Positions 31,372 to 42,074 of a DNA stretch of 64,000 nucleotides are shown piece after piece; positions within the stretch are counted from its first letter, which is position 1; each line of letters starts with the position of its first letter. The stretch comes from Trachythela sp. YZ-2020 (Eukaryota > Cnidaria > Anthozoa > Malacalcyonacea > Clavulariidae). Where the stretch lies: the NCBI GenBank assembly GCA_016169945.1, contig JADLSH010000184.1, positions 3,926,031 through 3,990,030 on the forward strand, written 5' to 3'. The notes under the pieces are model-generated. The model saw only the letters and a program-made list of their open reading frames with translations. It had not been told where the DNA came from and did not search any database. A program made the position numbers and the translations under genes.

Positions 31372-32620
31372 GGTCTAGCTAGATTGTCTATTATTCTATC
31401 GACTATATTCTATATTTAAAATACAGATTTATTTCAAATGAAAGATTAATTGTCACTTATACGTAAAATAATTTCAAATATAAACTCTTTTCACTGAGGA
31501 ATCTTCCGCTGATAAGTAAAACTATTTTGCTTTGACAATAAAAAAAATATGTTGAAAAAATATTTCACAAGCTGGTTAACTTATTTGATTTAATAGTCTA
31601 TTTTGAAATATCAGTACCTTTGGCACTGTGTCTGGTTTAAAAATGAATTCTACAACTAGTGCTTCTCCGATAAATTTAACAACTCTCACTGAAAATCTCA
31701 CTGATCAACTCAAGCGGTGATTAAAATGTAGAGGCTTGAAGCAAAGTCGTAAACACCGAAGGCCCTTTACCACTTTGGCCCTTTATCCGTGGGCCCTTTC
31801 TCGCCTGGCCAATGAACTGCACAAATATATGTGTTCCTATTTATCATTGATACATCAAAGTTTTTCTGCGAACATGCTGAAACCCAGCGACAAGACTTTT
31901 CAATTCCTTGCGACGGTTTTGGGAAAGGTATAAATACCTTCTGCCCAGAAGCTCTCATTTCCTGTTAGCTATTTCGGCAATTTTTCTGGATATCTCGAAT
32001 CACTTGCACACGTTCCCCAGCAACAGTGCTTAGTACTAACCATGTTCTAACTTTGGTGTAAATTTGAATGAGTTTTAGTGCAGAAAAAATAAAAAAATAT
32101 GCCAATGATAGTTCGCTGCTAGTATAATTCTATATTAAATAGTAGTTTGTTTGTCTGAGTCTCGTGGGGGGTCTTAGCTGAGGGAATCTATTTTTAGCTA
32201 CTTGGGACAACGCTATTGGTTTGATGATTTGGCCTGGGGGTTAGGCCGGGAATGTGCGCGATCTGGGGTTTGGTGACTGGCAAGTACAGACTAATCCCTA
32301 GTCCTCTGTGCGCGTGTTATTTTTCCGTGACATGCAAAAGCCCATCAAATGTTGGATATACAGCATCCCAAAAAATTGTTGACAATAGAAGAAGGGCTGC
32401 TGAGAAAGCAAAACAAAGAAGTGCTTTGATTTTCTGTTGAAAGTATCTGTTTTTTTATGTTAAAATCCTTGCATTAGTTTCTCACCCTTGCCCGGGGGTT
32501 GGAAATTGTTAATTTTCAGCCCCAGGGGCTGGGAATGTGCAGTGAGCTTTAAAAAAAAATACAAATCCCCAGGGTGTTGCCCGGGGGGGGGGATGAAAAC
32601 AGCAAGAATTGATCCATGCA
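31372..32620. other. Non-coding stretch
   Basis: No recognisable gene. G/C-run low complexity occurs at 32490-32595. Confidence 0.5.
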
Positions 32621-33342
32621 TTAGAAAGGCTATATTTTCTTATTTCATAACTATACTTATTTAAATATAATACTTTTTAATGATTTAATTAATGAGGGTT
32701 GACATTGTTTTGTTGAGATTTAAATCATATAATACAGTTCACTTCACTTACCCCGTGGCCGCCCCTACCACAAAAATATTTCAGCCATAATTTGGAGTTT
32801 ATTTGCTTTTTATCACCGAGCCTCACAAATATTATCCACAAGTTGTACTTGAACATAATGATAGTTGACTAAAGAATAATCCAAGCAAGTTTCGTCAGGT
32901 TTTGAAGTAGTTCTACAGTCCCAACTCTGGCCTATGGCTAAAATTCCTAAAAAATTATCTTCTTCCATCTCGCGTGCGCCCGCATTTCTTGTTGACAGTA
33001 CTTCATGTAAATTAAAATTTAACTTATAATTCATTAATTCATTAAAACATCGATTCTACAAATATGACTGCACACTTCAAAACCTGACGAAACTTGGTTG
33101 GATTATCCTTTAGTCAACTATTATTATGTTCAAGTACAACTTGTGCATAATATTTGCGAGGCTCGGTGATGAAAAACAAATAAAACGGCAAAATATGGCT
33201 GAAATCGTGTTGTGGCGGGGGTAAGTGAAATGAACTGTATTATATCTCAACAAAACAATATCAACCCTCATTATATTGAAATAAGTAGTTTTTTATCCTA
33301 TGACTAAAATATTTAGGAAATAAGAAAATATAGCCTTTCTAA
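32621..33342. repeat. Large snapback inverted repeat, ~270-290-bp arms
   Basis: Left arm 32621-32907 and right arm 33075-33342 are complementary along most of their length. Examples: TTAGAAAGGCTATATTTTCT at the outer ends and CGTCAGGTTTTGAAG at the inner ends. Small indels occur and the spacer is about 165 bp. It has no coding capacity. A transcript would fold into a long hairpin. It could be a foldback/MITE element; no target duplication is evident. Confidence 0.85.
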
Positions 33343-35124
33343 GGTGTATGAATTTATGTGATGTATAATTAGCAGTTGACCTGGGATGGTACGTAGTCAT
33401 TTTCTTGTAGAATATTGTACCCAGACACATTTCACTCTCCAATGACCACCCCTAAAAGTAACCATTAATAAACACTATAAGCATTTCAGAAAGTCTGTAG
33501 CTTTGATGATTTAGGAGATACAGCTATGTCTGCAGTACCAATTGTAAAAATGGTCATTTTCTGGCATTTCGCACCGGATTAATGTTTTGGTACATATGCC
33601 ATGTTGTCCGTCATGGTCATTTTACCCTAAAACAGTTGAGATTATCTGTCCTAAATGAAATGCATACAAACTTGTATGCAGGCTAAAATATTGAACGGAG
33701 GTTGAATTTTTCAATTTTACATTAAAATAAAATTTTAGAATGCATAATAACATACCTACATGATATATTTCAGTATTCTATTGTTAAAACTATTAATATT
33801 TTAACTACTTTTGCTGGTTTTGTAGTGTAATGCATCAGTCAATTCCAGCTGTGACCATTATTGCTGCATGCATGTATTTCTAGAGGGTCACTAGAGACAA
33901 ATGAAAGTGTCCTACTATACCCCTTCTGGCATTGTGTTCAGTTTTGGCTGTTGCTCAAATGAAACTTGTTTTTGTTGACATTTTGACAATGTTTCATTCA
34001 AAATTTTGTTGATAATTTGTATTTGAAAAGTATTTTGAAAATTATTTCACATTCTTTTGCCTTTATGTTGATTTTTATGGAAAAACCCTTGGTTGTTGTA
34101 GGAAGTAGATGTTCAACTTTAAATGCAAAAATGCACTTTTGGAATTAATCGCACTATTTTTGACCCATCAGATTTTAAGAAATGCCATTTTTCAAATGAA
34201 TATAATAAAACTGTTTACACACTGCACATTTCTACTTTATCACTGCACAAATTGGTTATCACTGCACACTCAAAATGGTTGCCCAAATTTACTCGAGCAA
34301 CAAACTCATGCATAGTGCTTGTCAGTATGGCTGTGGGTTACAGTACTCAGAGGCGGCGTGGCTTAAAAATAGGGCCCCGGGGAAATATTCCGCTAGGGGC
34401 CCACTGCTCACGTTGGGAGAGTTCGGGGGGGGGGTCATTTGCTAAGAAAAATAGGATTAAAAACAAAATTAAATTTTGTTAAATAAATATAAGTGATTTA
34501 TCCCAAATATTTAATGAAGGGCCCAAAACTTTATAAAAATTTTAGACCCTGTTTGCATGTGGCCCAATTGCCAGATTTTGGCCGCCCCTGACAATAGTTC
34601 TTAATGCTGCAGGAAAAACAGAGGACCAAAGAAACACCTTTTCAAGCACAAGCGAGAACCAAGTATCCAGAGCCCTGGATAAAGGACTAGCACTACCAGT
34701 AGTACTGGTTTTCACCTCGCGTTTGCATGAGAAAAATAAACCCTCTTGCTTGGCCTGCTTCCCTGATTTACCAGGCGAGGTCGTGGGTAGCCAATAGCAA
34801 TATATCACCTAGAAGGACTGGCTGCTCTCATATAAACGATTTTCAACAGGGATTAGCATGTAGGGTCTTGCGCAGAAGGGCCAGCTCTTCAGGCAAAGTT
34901 AATATAAACATCCCCTTACACGAGTTAATTTTCAAGCCCATCAGGTCTACACAGCATGGACCCATAGTAGTAGGCTTAACTGGGTGCTGCCCAGCAGGCT
35001 AACCCGTACTTGTCAATCAATATATGCTGTTCTTTCCTAACCTAGAGTCAAACTTACAATCCTGGACAAAACGTCTGAGACACTACCAATTATTGGACCA
35101 ACCTTCGTAATATTTCCCCAAATT
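33343..35124. other. Non-coding stretch
   Basis: Contains the inverted repeat fragment at 33440-33545 and a G-run at 34425. Open frames do not resemble known proteins. Confidence 0.5.
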
Positions 35125-35565
35125 TAGATAGATAGATATTTTTAATAGTTGTTCCCTACAGGGCTTTTCAACAACCATTTACATTACGACTACACAGACA
35201 TTACACAGACATGAACAGACCGAGGTAAACCGTAAGCTTACAACTGGCGCCTCTAGCAGCCGCTATTAGTTCATACCCCTTTTATGATCTGCACATGCAA
35301 CTAGGTGTTGATTTTGAAGAGGGGGAAAACCGGAGTACCCGGAGAAAAACCCTCGAAGCACGGGAGAGATCAACTACGACAACTCTATTCACATGAGTCC
35401 CTAGTTGTTGCAAGTCGACACGAAGACTGTGCCCAGGTGGTAACCCATCCAGCCACTGACCTCGCCCGACCAGGCTTATCTTGGAACTTAGTGGTGAAAG
35501 GCAACGCGCTAGCCGTGTGCGCCACCCGTACTTCCGAAATTTAGAAATGCCTCCCCACACCATTC
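35125..35565 (-). mobile_element. SINE-like element with LINE-type 3' tail
   Basis: Read on the minus strand it begins with an A-box-like TGGCGCACACGG. The middle is GC-richer than its neighbours (GGTTTTTCTCCGGGTACTCC). It ends GTTGAAAAGCCCTGTAGGG, then TATCTATCTATCT. The AAAAGCCCT..GGGA hairpin plus short tandem tail is shared with the CR1/L2 LINE tails at 15160 and 17270, suggesting mobilisation by such LINEs. No clear B box. Confidence 0.5.
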
Positions 35566-35868
35566 AACATTGATTATAATCCTGAAACACAGTTAATTAA
35601 AGCAATTGTAGTAAAATGGTGTGGGGTGGGGTGGTTAATAAATAGCTTATTCCATATTTGTTCTAAGAAAGTGATTGTAATTATGTACACAAACTGTCAA
35701 CTAGCTCATATGCACAGTGGTGTCCGTATTAGAGGAGCGAAGAAGAAAGAGTCTGGGAACGAGTTTGATTAGTGAGATGCTCAGTTGGACAATACACTAT
35801 ATTGCTATCATAAGGATTGAAAACAGTTGTGTAAATTAGTGAGATGCTGTTTATAAATATCTGATTGA
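35566..35868. other. Spacer with one stray 17-bp minisatellite unit
   Basis: Near 35711-35760 it contains GTGTCCGTATTAGAG followed by CTGGGAACGAG. This is the same minisatellite-plus-linker combination as at 14.4-15.7 kb, 20 kb away. Confidence 0.6.
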
Positions 35869-36347
35869 TACAGTAGAACCCTGCTATCTCGAACACCCAA
35901 ATGAAAAAAACAATTGAGATAGCAAGGGTTCGAGATAACCAAATTAGTGTATATTAAATGAAACCCATGACCCATTAGTACGACTGTAATTTGAAAAATA
36001 TACAATAAACACTGTAAATACAGTTTATTTTGACAATTGTGCTGTAAACAAAGAGTACACCCTTTATTATAGTTTGTTTTATGTGAATGCATTGTTACGC
36101 TGCAAAATCAGATACATGCATGTATTCCCTAATATCAACAATGATCTGAAGTCATTAGGGTTTGGGATAACCGGGTAAATTTGGTCAAGAAAAGAAAATT
36201 TAGTTTGCACACTATATAGCGGGTAGTTCATGTTATTAAACAGAATTCGATATAACTGAGTAAAAATGATTGAAATAGTATTAATATTAGCAAATCAACG
36301 GGAAATGGGTTTCAAGCGAGTTCGACATAGCGGGGTTCAGTGCTGTA
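35869..36347. mobile_element. pogo/Tigger-like MITE with TA target duplication
   Basis: The body 35871-36345 (475 bp) starts CAGTAGAACCCTGCTATCTC and ends with the complement-type GACATAGCGGGGTTCAGTGCTG, flanked by TA on both sides. CAGT-GAACC ends with subterminal TCGAAC and TA duplication are typical of pogo-type elements of the Tc1/mariner superfamily. Internal sequences repeat GGGTTCGAGATAACC-like motifs. There is no transposase. Confidence 0.82.
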
Positions 36348-37943
36348 ATACTGAAAATCAAATCATATTTAAACAAGCCTAAACTTGTTAACTAATAAAT
36401 TAAAATATGTTTTAGTCATAACACTCAGGTTTATGATTTATTTCCCGGGCGGTGCTGATGAATGCTGGACACTGCCGTCCAGTGTGGACAGAACCCTGTA
36501 TGGCATTAGCATATTGGCCAGGAAATATGCATACCGAGTAAAAGTCCAGGGTTGGACTGAATTTATATCATATATATTTTGACTGTAAATGCCTTAAATA
36601 TAGTACTAATAATACCTGAAAGTTGCTTTCTTTCTAACCCAGTTTCTTCACCATAGTTCTGATCAATTGGAAGACAAAATTTTTGAATCCAGTTCGTTTA
36701 CAAACTGAAATGTAAGGAAAACAAAAATTATGGCATTAGCATTTTCTATTACTATTTCTGTTAGTAATGAAGGTTCTTCAAAATGCTTCAAAATATTAAA
36801 TTAACACAGTAACTGGCAGCACCTACCACTAATATTTCCACTACCGCTGATCTGGAAATAATACTGGATTTAGTATCTATTGTGTTAACAATAATGCCAG
36901 AAGTCAGCCGTGGCTAAGGGCATGTAATGGTAGAAATTCATTGCATGTTGTAATGTAGTAATCTGGTATTTTTAGAGTTCAAAGACAGGTTTAGAAAGAA
37001 ACAGAGACTACTTTCCTGTATATTTGCTTACTTAGTAATGGCAGATTTCTATCTATGTCTAGCAATCTTTAACTGGCATAATTTTCTGCACTAGTGTGCA
37101 ATCGGCTGCGCTATCCAGTTTATTTTCAGATCAGTGTCGACTGCACTTTACTATATAGTAAACCATTAACCATATAGGTCAGTGTCGTAAAGTGTGGTAC
37201 AGAGATGGTCAAGTTTGACCTTCTTCTCTTAGCCTACAGGTAAAAAACGACCTGGTGCAGACAATTAATCAACTAAATTAAGCTGATTTGGCTATACATC
37301 TTTCAAAGATGGCAAGTACCATACGAGGTTAAATACATTTTTAAGGCGTCAAATATGCGACTCCAGGGTATCGTACAACTCCAGAATTTATCCCACACTA
37401 TACAGGTTCGTCACCAGGGTGCATTCCATGTAAACTCTACGTTGGAGATACGCCAACGTTTACAATCCTTCACGCCAACTACAGTACATTAGAGATTTTC
37501 TATTTTGGGTACTAAAATCCATGTGAAAATAGCTAATTTGTCTGTTGTATATGCTGTTAACATTATATTTTTGAAGTTATACTGTGAATATGCATATGAC
37601 AATGAAGTCAGACACAAACCTAGTTATACCTATCACTTCTTTTTGAATGATCTCACACCATCAATTTTGTAACCTCACACCCGAGATCTCCCGCATAGAG
37701 TGCATGGAATGCAATCTGGATATGATTAAACACAATAACTTGGGTGTTTGCAAATATGTCTTTTAGGAGCTGTGTAGCCTGAGTGGCAGATCGTCTACAT
37801 GCGGCGGAACACCAAAACAGACGGGCGAGGCGAAAGACTGTCTGCTGGGTTTGGCAGTGTATTTTAAATATTCGTCCACCAGTGGACGAGAATTGATGAT
37901 TGGCAGTATGGGTTTGTTCTGCTGTCAATCAAAACAAAATATT
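36348..37943. other. Non-coding stretch
   Basis: A minus-strand open frame of 91 codons at 37653-37928 has no recognisable motif. Nothing else is seen. Confidence 0.5.
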
Positions 37944-39950
37944 TGTTAATAATAATAATAATAATGATTTATTAGTGATTCCAAATCATATTGGCTCTTC
38001 TATCACTAAACACTAATCTAAACTAATCTACAATAACATTAACAAGTACTTTAATATGTCTTATTTACAATGAATAATTATGAGGAATAAACTATATATA
38101 TGCATAAACAGTACATATTATACAAAACAGTTATTACAAAACATTGTTATTCACAGTCAGTACATTGTTATTCACAGTCAGTTTCCACATCTCTCAAGTG
38201 CCAAATCATTAAGATACACTTTTACAGATGCCTTAAAAATGTTGAAATCTTTGCAATCTCGCAAACATTCAGGAAGAGAGTTAAATATAGCCGCAGCGCT
38301 GTCCTGAAATGTGCCATTTTCCGTTGGTACTACCAGTTGGGTCTGCGATGATGACCGTAGAGTTCGTCCTGGTATATACTGATCTACTTTGATATAATCA
38401 GGCCAATTATCAAAATACATAGCTTTAAATACAGATTTAAGCATTTCAAATTGTCTTCTCTCAGTTACTGGCAACCAACCCAATTGCAAGCAGTCTGCTT
38501 CTCTTGCATAACGTCCTAAGACAAAACTTGCACATACATTTTGGACTTTCTGTAATTGTTTCTGTTGGTACAGTTGTAATGGATGAAACACTATGCACGA
38601 ATAGTCTAATTTTGATAAGATTGGGCTTTCTCCCAGCTGTTTCCGTACGTGGAATGGTGCTAAGTTGCGTAGCTTCCTGAGCACGGACAAAACTCCATAA
38701 CACGAAGAGAGTAGTGCCTTAACGTGTACGTTCCAAGATAAATGTTCATCAACATGAACCCCAAGAAGTTTTATACTTCCTTCCCGTTCCAAGGTTTCTC
38801 TGTTGCATGTTAGTTGAACAGGAGCAGCTTGCAGTCCGTGTACCCTTGCCATCTGCCTGGTTGATAACAGTAACCACTTTGTTTTTTTGCCATTCAATGC
38901 CAAATTAGAATCAGTAGAGTAGCGTCCTAGTCTCGAAATGGCATTGTTCATTTGGGTGGCACAGTGATCTAAATCTGCGACCTTGGCATGTTGGTAGAAT
39001 GTGGTATCATCTGCATACTGATAACATGGACACTTTAGCTTTTCATGAAGATCCGCAACGTACAAGTTGAACAAAGTTGGTCCTAGGATAGAGCCTTGAG
39101 GTACCCCAAACTTTACAGTGGCTAGCTCAGAAGATGTATCGTCGATTTGCACAAATTGCTGTCGTTCGCATAGATAGTTCAATACCCACAGAAGGAATTT
39201 TTTGGTAAATCCCATCTCATGCATTTTCATTAGCATTGCTTTAAACTGCACCGTGTCAAATGCCTTCGAGTAGTCAGCGCAAACCATCATTGTGACTTCT
39301 CCTCTTTTCATTGCCTTGATGATGTCATCTCTAATTCTTAACAGAACCGTTGTGGTAGAATGACCTTTACGATATCCCGAAATGCTTGATGCTAGTAACT
39401 CTTGTTCATCGATGTACTGTACAAGTTGATTGTGCACCAAGCGCTCAAAGATCTTTGATAAAGCTGGTAATATCGATATCGGACGATAGTCCTTCTCACA
39501 CATGGGATTGTTGATCTTGGGAATAGGAGAAATTCTTGCCGTTTTCCAAATTTTAGGAAATATCGAAGAATCAATGCAGTTGTTGATGATGTATGTCAGA
39601 GGTCCAGCGAGGTCATTACTTACGAGCTTTATAAACTTGACGGGAATCTGATCGAAGCCTGTTGAACTGTCAGAACGTAGTCGAGAGATTTCTTTAAGAA
39701 CCTCATCTTGTCGCACATTCCTAAGTGTAAAGCCAGTTGAATGTTCAGTCTGTTCAGGAAGCGACTGTACTAGGTTTAAGAGATCCTGTGCATCATCTGG
39801 TTCCCTTCCTAGAGTTAAAATAACTGTTCAGTTTATCCGGGTTTTCGTGGAGTGGTTTGGGATTAGGATGAAGAACACGATGTATAACTTTCCATACTTG
39901 TTTTGGACACTTCGACGAGAATGCTTTTGCTAAGAACGACCTTCTTAATA
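37944..39950 (-). mobile_element. 5'-truncated LINE (CR1/jockey-like) with nearly intact reverse transcriptase
   Basis: The element is read on the minus strand from about 39950. It ends in a 3' UTR and an (ATT)n tail (37946-37965). It begins within the linker before the reverse transcriptase and lacks endonuclease and ORF1, i.e. ordinary 5' truncation during retrotransposition. Confidence 0.88.
38178..39936 (-). pseudogene. LINE reverse transcriptase, one frameshift near its start
   Basis: The open frame 39716-38178 (512 codons) carries the full palm. Motifs are ARISPIPKINN and YRPISILPALSKIFERLV (about residues 60-93), YRKGHSTTTVLL (115), ADYSKAFDTV (147), GVPQGSILGPTLFNLYVADL (204) and the catalytic YADD (234). 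The C-terminus reads NSLPECLRDCKDFNIFKAS. The frame really extends upstream (LGREPDDAQDLLNLVQ), and a further piece, FLAKAFSSKCPKQVWKV, is in another frame. One indel near 39815-39825 therefore separates them. The enzyme would copy its RNA at a nicked chromosomal target; without endonuclease this copy is dead as an autonomous element. Apart from the indel the domain is remarkably intact, so the insertion is fairly young. Confidence 0.88.
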
Positions 39951-41229
39951 TGTAACACATACAGTATCAAATTCTGCCATGACAAATTCTGCCTAGATGT
40001 GTGTGGTCGCCTGTTTGCAAATTATATATTTCTGAGTATACAAGAGCGAACAAACTTTGACTCGTTTAGAAGAGATCATGGTTAGATAATTCCTTGTTGG
40101 AAAACATGTTTTAGTTGCTCTGGCCTAATGTCCAGAATATTCATTTGTTTATCATATTGCAAATATTGTCCATATAGGGTGTTTTCACGTATTCCCACGG
40201 GACCAACTCAACAAAGGCATGGCGGCCATGTTGGAGCCGATGACAAAAGCATTTAATTGAAATTCTTTTGAATCAAACCTCCATCATGGCGGCTTTGACG
40301 TCATGTGCATGGCGGCTTTGACGTCTCACCCTGAAACTGTCAGACACTCGGTAACTCCAACAGTCTAGCCGCAAAATTGAAGATTTTCCTCTATTTTTGA
40401 AAACTCAGACAAAGTGGCCATATAATCAGGCCTATAAATATTAACTGTACTTGTTTCTATATAGTAAATGCTTAGAATTTATCTTGAAAAGCATCTACAG
40501 TGGCCTATTGCTAATGTTAGTTAGGTTAATGAAAAAACTTGCACTGGCTGACTCACCAGGACCTTGTCAAATAATAAAACTTATCAACATTTGATAAACT
40601 TTCATTGGCTCATTGCTATGGACTGCAATATTATAGCTGTCCTAAAATGATTGCCAATTAGTTGGCTTGCCTGTAATTTCTTCAATGAAAATTTGTGCAA
40701 TTTTGTTCTTGCTATTGTGCGATGGCCAGGCTGACTTGGCTCACTAGATTAGCTGGTATTCATTACTTCTGGTGTCAACATATTACTACCAAGTTGAAAA
40801 TATTTATGCACATTTAAGCATTTTCAATTCTAGCAAGTGTTGTATTCATAGAATTACCAACCTTGCTTGCGTTGAATATATGGTTGGTTATCTTGTTTTC
40901 TGCTTCTAGTTCTGGCAAAATAAATACAATATTTGCCAAAGAATAAACCGAAATAATTTCATTTGTGGAAACAAAACCAATTACAAGCCAAAATATATGT
41001 CATTTTTCAAGAACAAATCTGCTAAAAAACCAGTGCTTCCACAACCGCCGGTTCAAAATTCCTTTCACAATCTCCAAAATTCCTTTTTTCCCACAAAATT
41101 TCCCTGCCACCCAAACGGTAGAAAAAATCAACAAAATTCAGCCAAATGTGAGGCAAATGTATCACAAAATTGTACTGTAAAAAACACCAAAGCTTGCTTT
41201 GAGCTTGCTTCTTCTGAGGGATAACCTTC
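39951..41229. other. Non-coding stretch between LINE and promoter-like cluster
   Basis: Apart from the CRE-like cluster nothing is recognised. Open frames at 40965-41224 lack any family signature. Confidence 0.5.
40200..40335. promoter_or_regulatory. CRE/YY1-like cluster with short tandem duplication
   Basis: ATGGCGGCCATG near 40219 is followed by two tandem copies of CATGGCGGCTTTGACGTC (40285 and 40308). The first completes a full TGACGTCA CRE. This is motif-level evidence only. Confidence 0.4.
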
Positions 41230-41406
41230 AGCCAATCAGAAGCACAGAAATATCACAAGCCCACGTGTAACCATTAGCCAATCAAGAACGCCAAATATAG
41301 GCCAATGACAGACGTCGAACTACTTCCGGTCATTTCCGGTCAATCCCGAAATTCGAACATTTTGACACGGCTTCTTTGGGGTAAACTGCGTATTTTTGTA
41401 TAAAAG
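41230..41406 (+). promoter_or_regulatory. Promoter-like cluster: 3 CCAAT boxes, E-box, 2 ETS sites, TATA box
   Basis: CCAAT boxes at 41232, 41278 and 41302 (two as GCCAATCA), CACGTG at 41262-41267, ACTTCCGGT and TTTCCGGT at 41322-41340, and TATAAAAG at 41399-41406, all in one orientation. This density is what NF-Y/ETS-driven animal promoters look like. It lies immediately upstream of a possible first exon. Confidence 0.6.
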
Positions 41407-41432
41407 TTTAAAAGACTAAAAGATCCAACGAA

Positions 41433-41448
41433 ATGCTTGCTCGAACAG
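41433..41448 (+). CDS. Possible first coding exon of an unknown transcript
   Basis: ATG at 41433 in the context ACGAAATG is followed 16 nt later by AACAG|GTAAATAC, a good donor. Joined to the exon-like cassette at 41973-42022, the frame would stop (TAG) at the last codon of the cassette, giving only about 21 residues. The transcript may therefore be non-coding or the ATG unused. The TATA box is only about 34 bp upstream, so the true start site is uncertain. Confidence 0.25.
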
Positions 41449-41864
41449 GTAAATACAATGTATTTTTGTCTTTTGTAACGAAATATGTTTCAAAGAAACA
41501 AATTTGGATATGTTTTAAGTAATAAGTTGAGCAAAAATCTGTGAGAGTTTGCTGTTGAGTGTTGATCGAACAAGGTTAGTCTTAACAAGTTCAAACACAT
41601 TTAGACCTACACCTTGTTGTTAATTGTTCGAAAGCGTTTTATAACAATGTTAGGAAACATGAAATTAGGTTACTTGTGTATTTTCATGGTGATAAATACA
41701 ATATAAATGTGTTCTCGTTTACGGGCTGTTTACATTTCTCATTGCATTCGGCTATTCACTACTCAAAGAAACATTACTAAGCTTTACTGCAAACATTCTA
41801 TGCTGATTGTTCAAGAGTATTTCATAACATTTATTAAACATGGATTGGAGCTGCAGCAGCCTTC
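41449..41864 (+). other. Possible intron 1 of the unknown transcript
   Basis: AT-rich, non-repetitive sequence between the donor at 41449 and the duplicated cassette. An open frame at 41707-41919 is not protein-like. Confidence 0.3.
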
Positions 41865-42030
41865 TTGTTTTAGTTATGGGTGCCTAGAGGGGCAGGCAGA
41901 GGGGGCAAGTTCCGAGTAATGTTGTTATTGTAAATGTTTTTTATAATGACTGTATGTTTATATATTCTGTAGATTGCCCAAGATTACATCAAGGAAAAAC
42001 ATTTCAGTTCTGTTTACAGTAGGTAAGAAA
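41865..42030 (+). repeat. Duplicated cassette, copy 1 (contains exon-like 50-mer)
   Basis: Nearly identical to 59657-59822. About 90 bp in the middle show no difference at all, and a handful of substitutions lie in the outer parts. It flanks the 32-bp array on the left. Confidence 0.9.
41973..42022 (+). other. Exon-like 50-mer between good splice sites, copy 1
   Basis: Acceptor TTTATATATTCTGTAG and donor AG|GTAAGAAAAC bracket 50 bases beginning ATTGCCCAAGATTACATC. The downstream relatives (59765, 60821, 63298) keep the acceptor; two of the three keep the donor. Confidence 0.45.
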
Positions 42031-42074
42031 ACTATTTAATGATTATAAATTTATACAAATATTTATATAAATAT

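Noticed and set aside
35305..35544. 79-codon open frame and its minus-strand partner
   Set aside because: Both lie within the SINE-like repeat; its higher GC content lowers the stop frequency.
37653..37928. 91-codon minus-strand open frame downstream of the LINE
   Set aside because: No motif and no start or splice context; probably chance.
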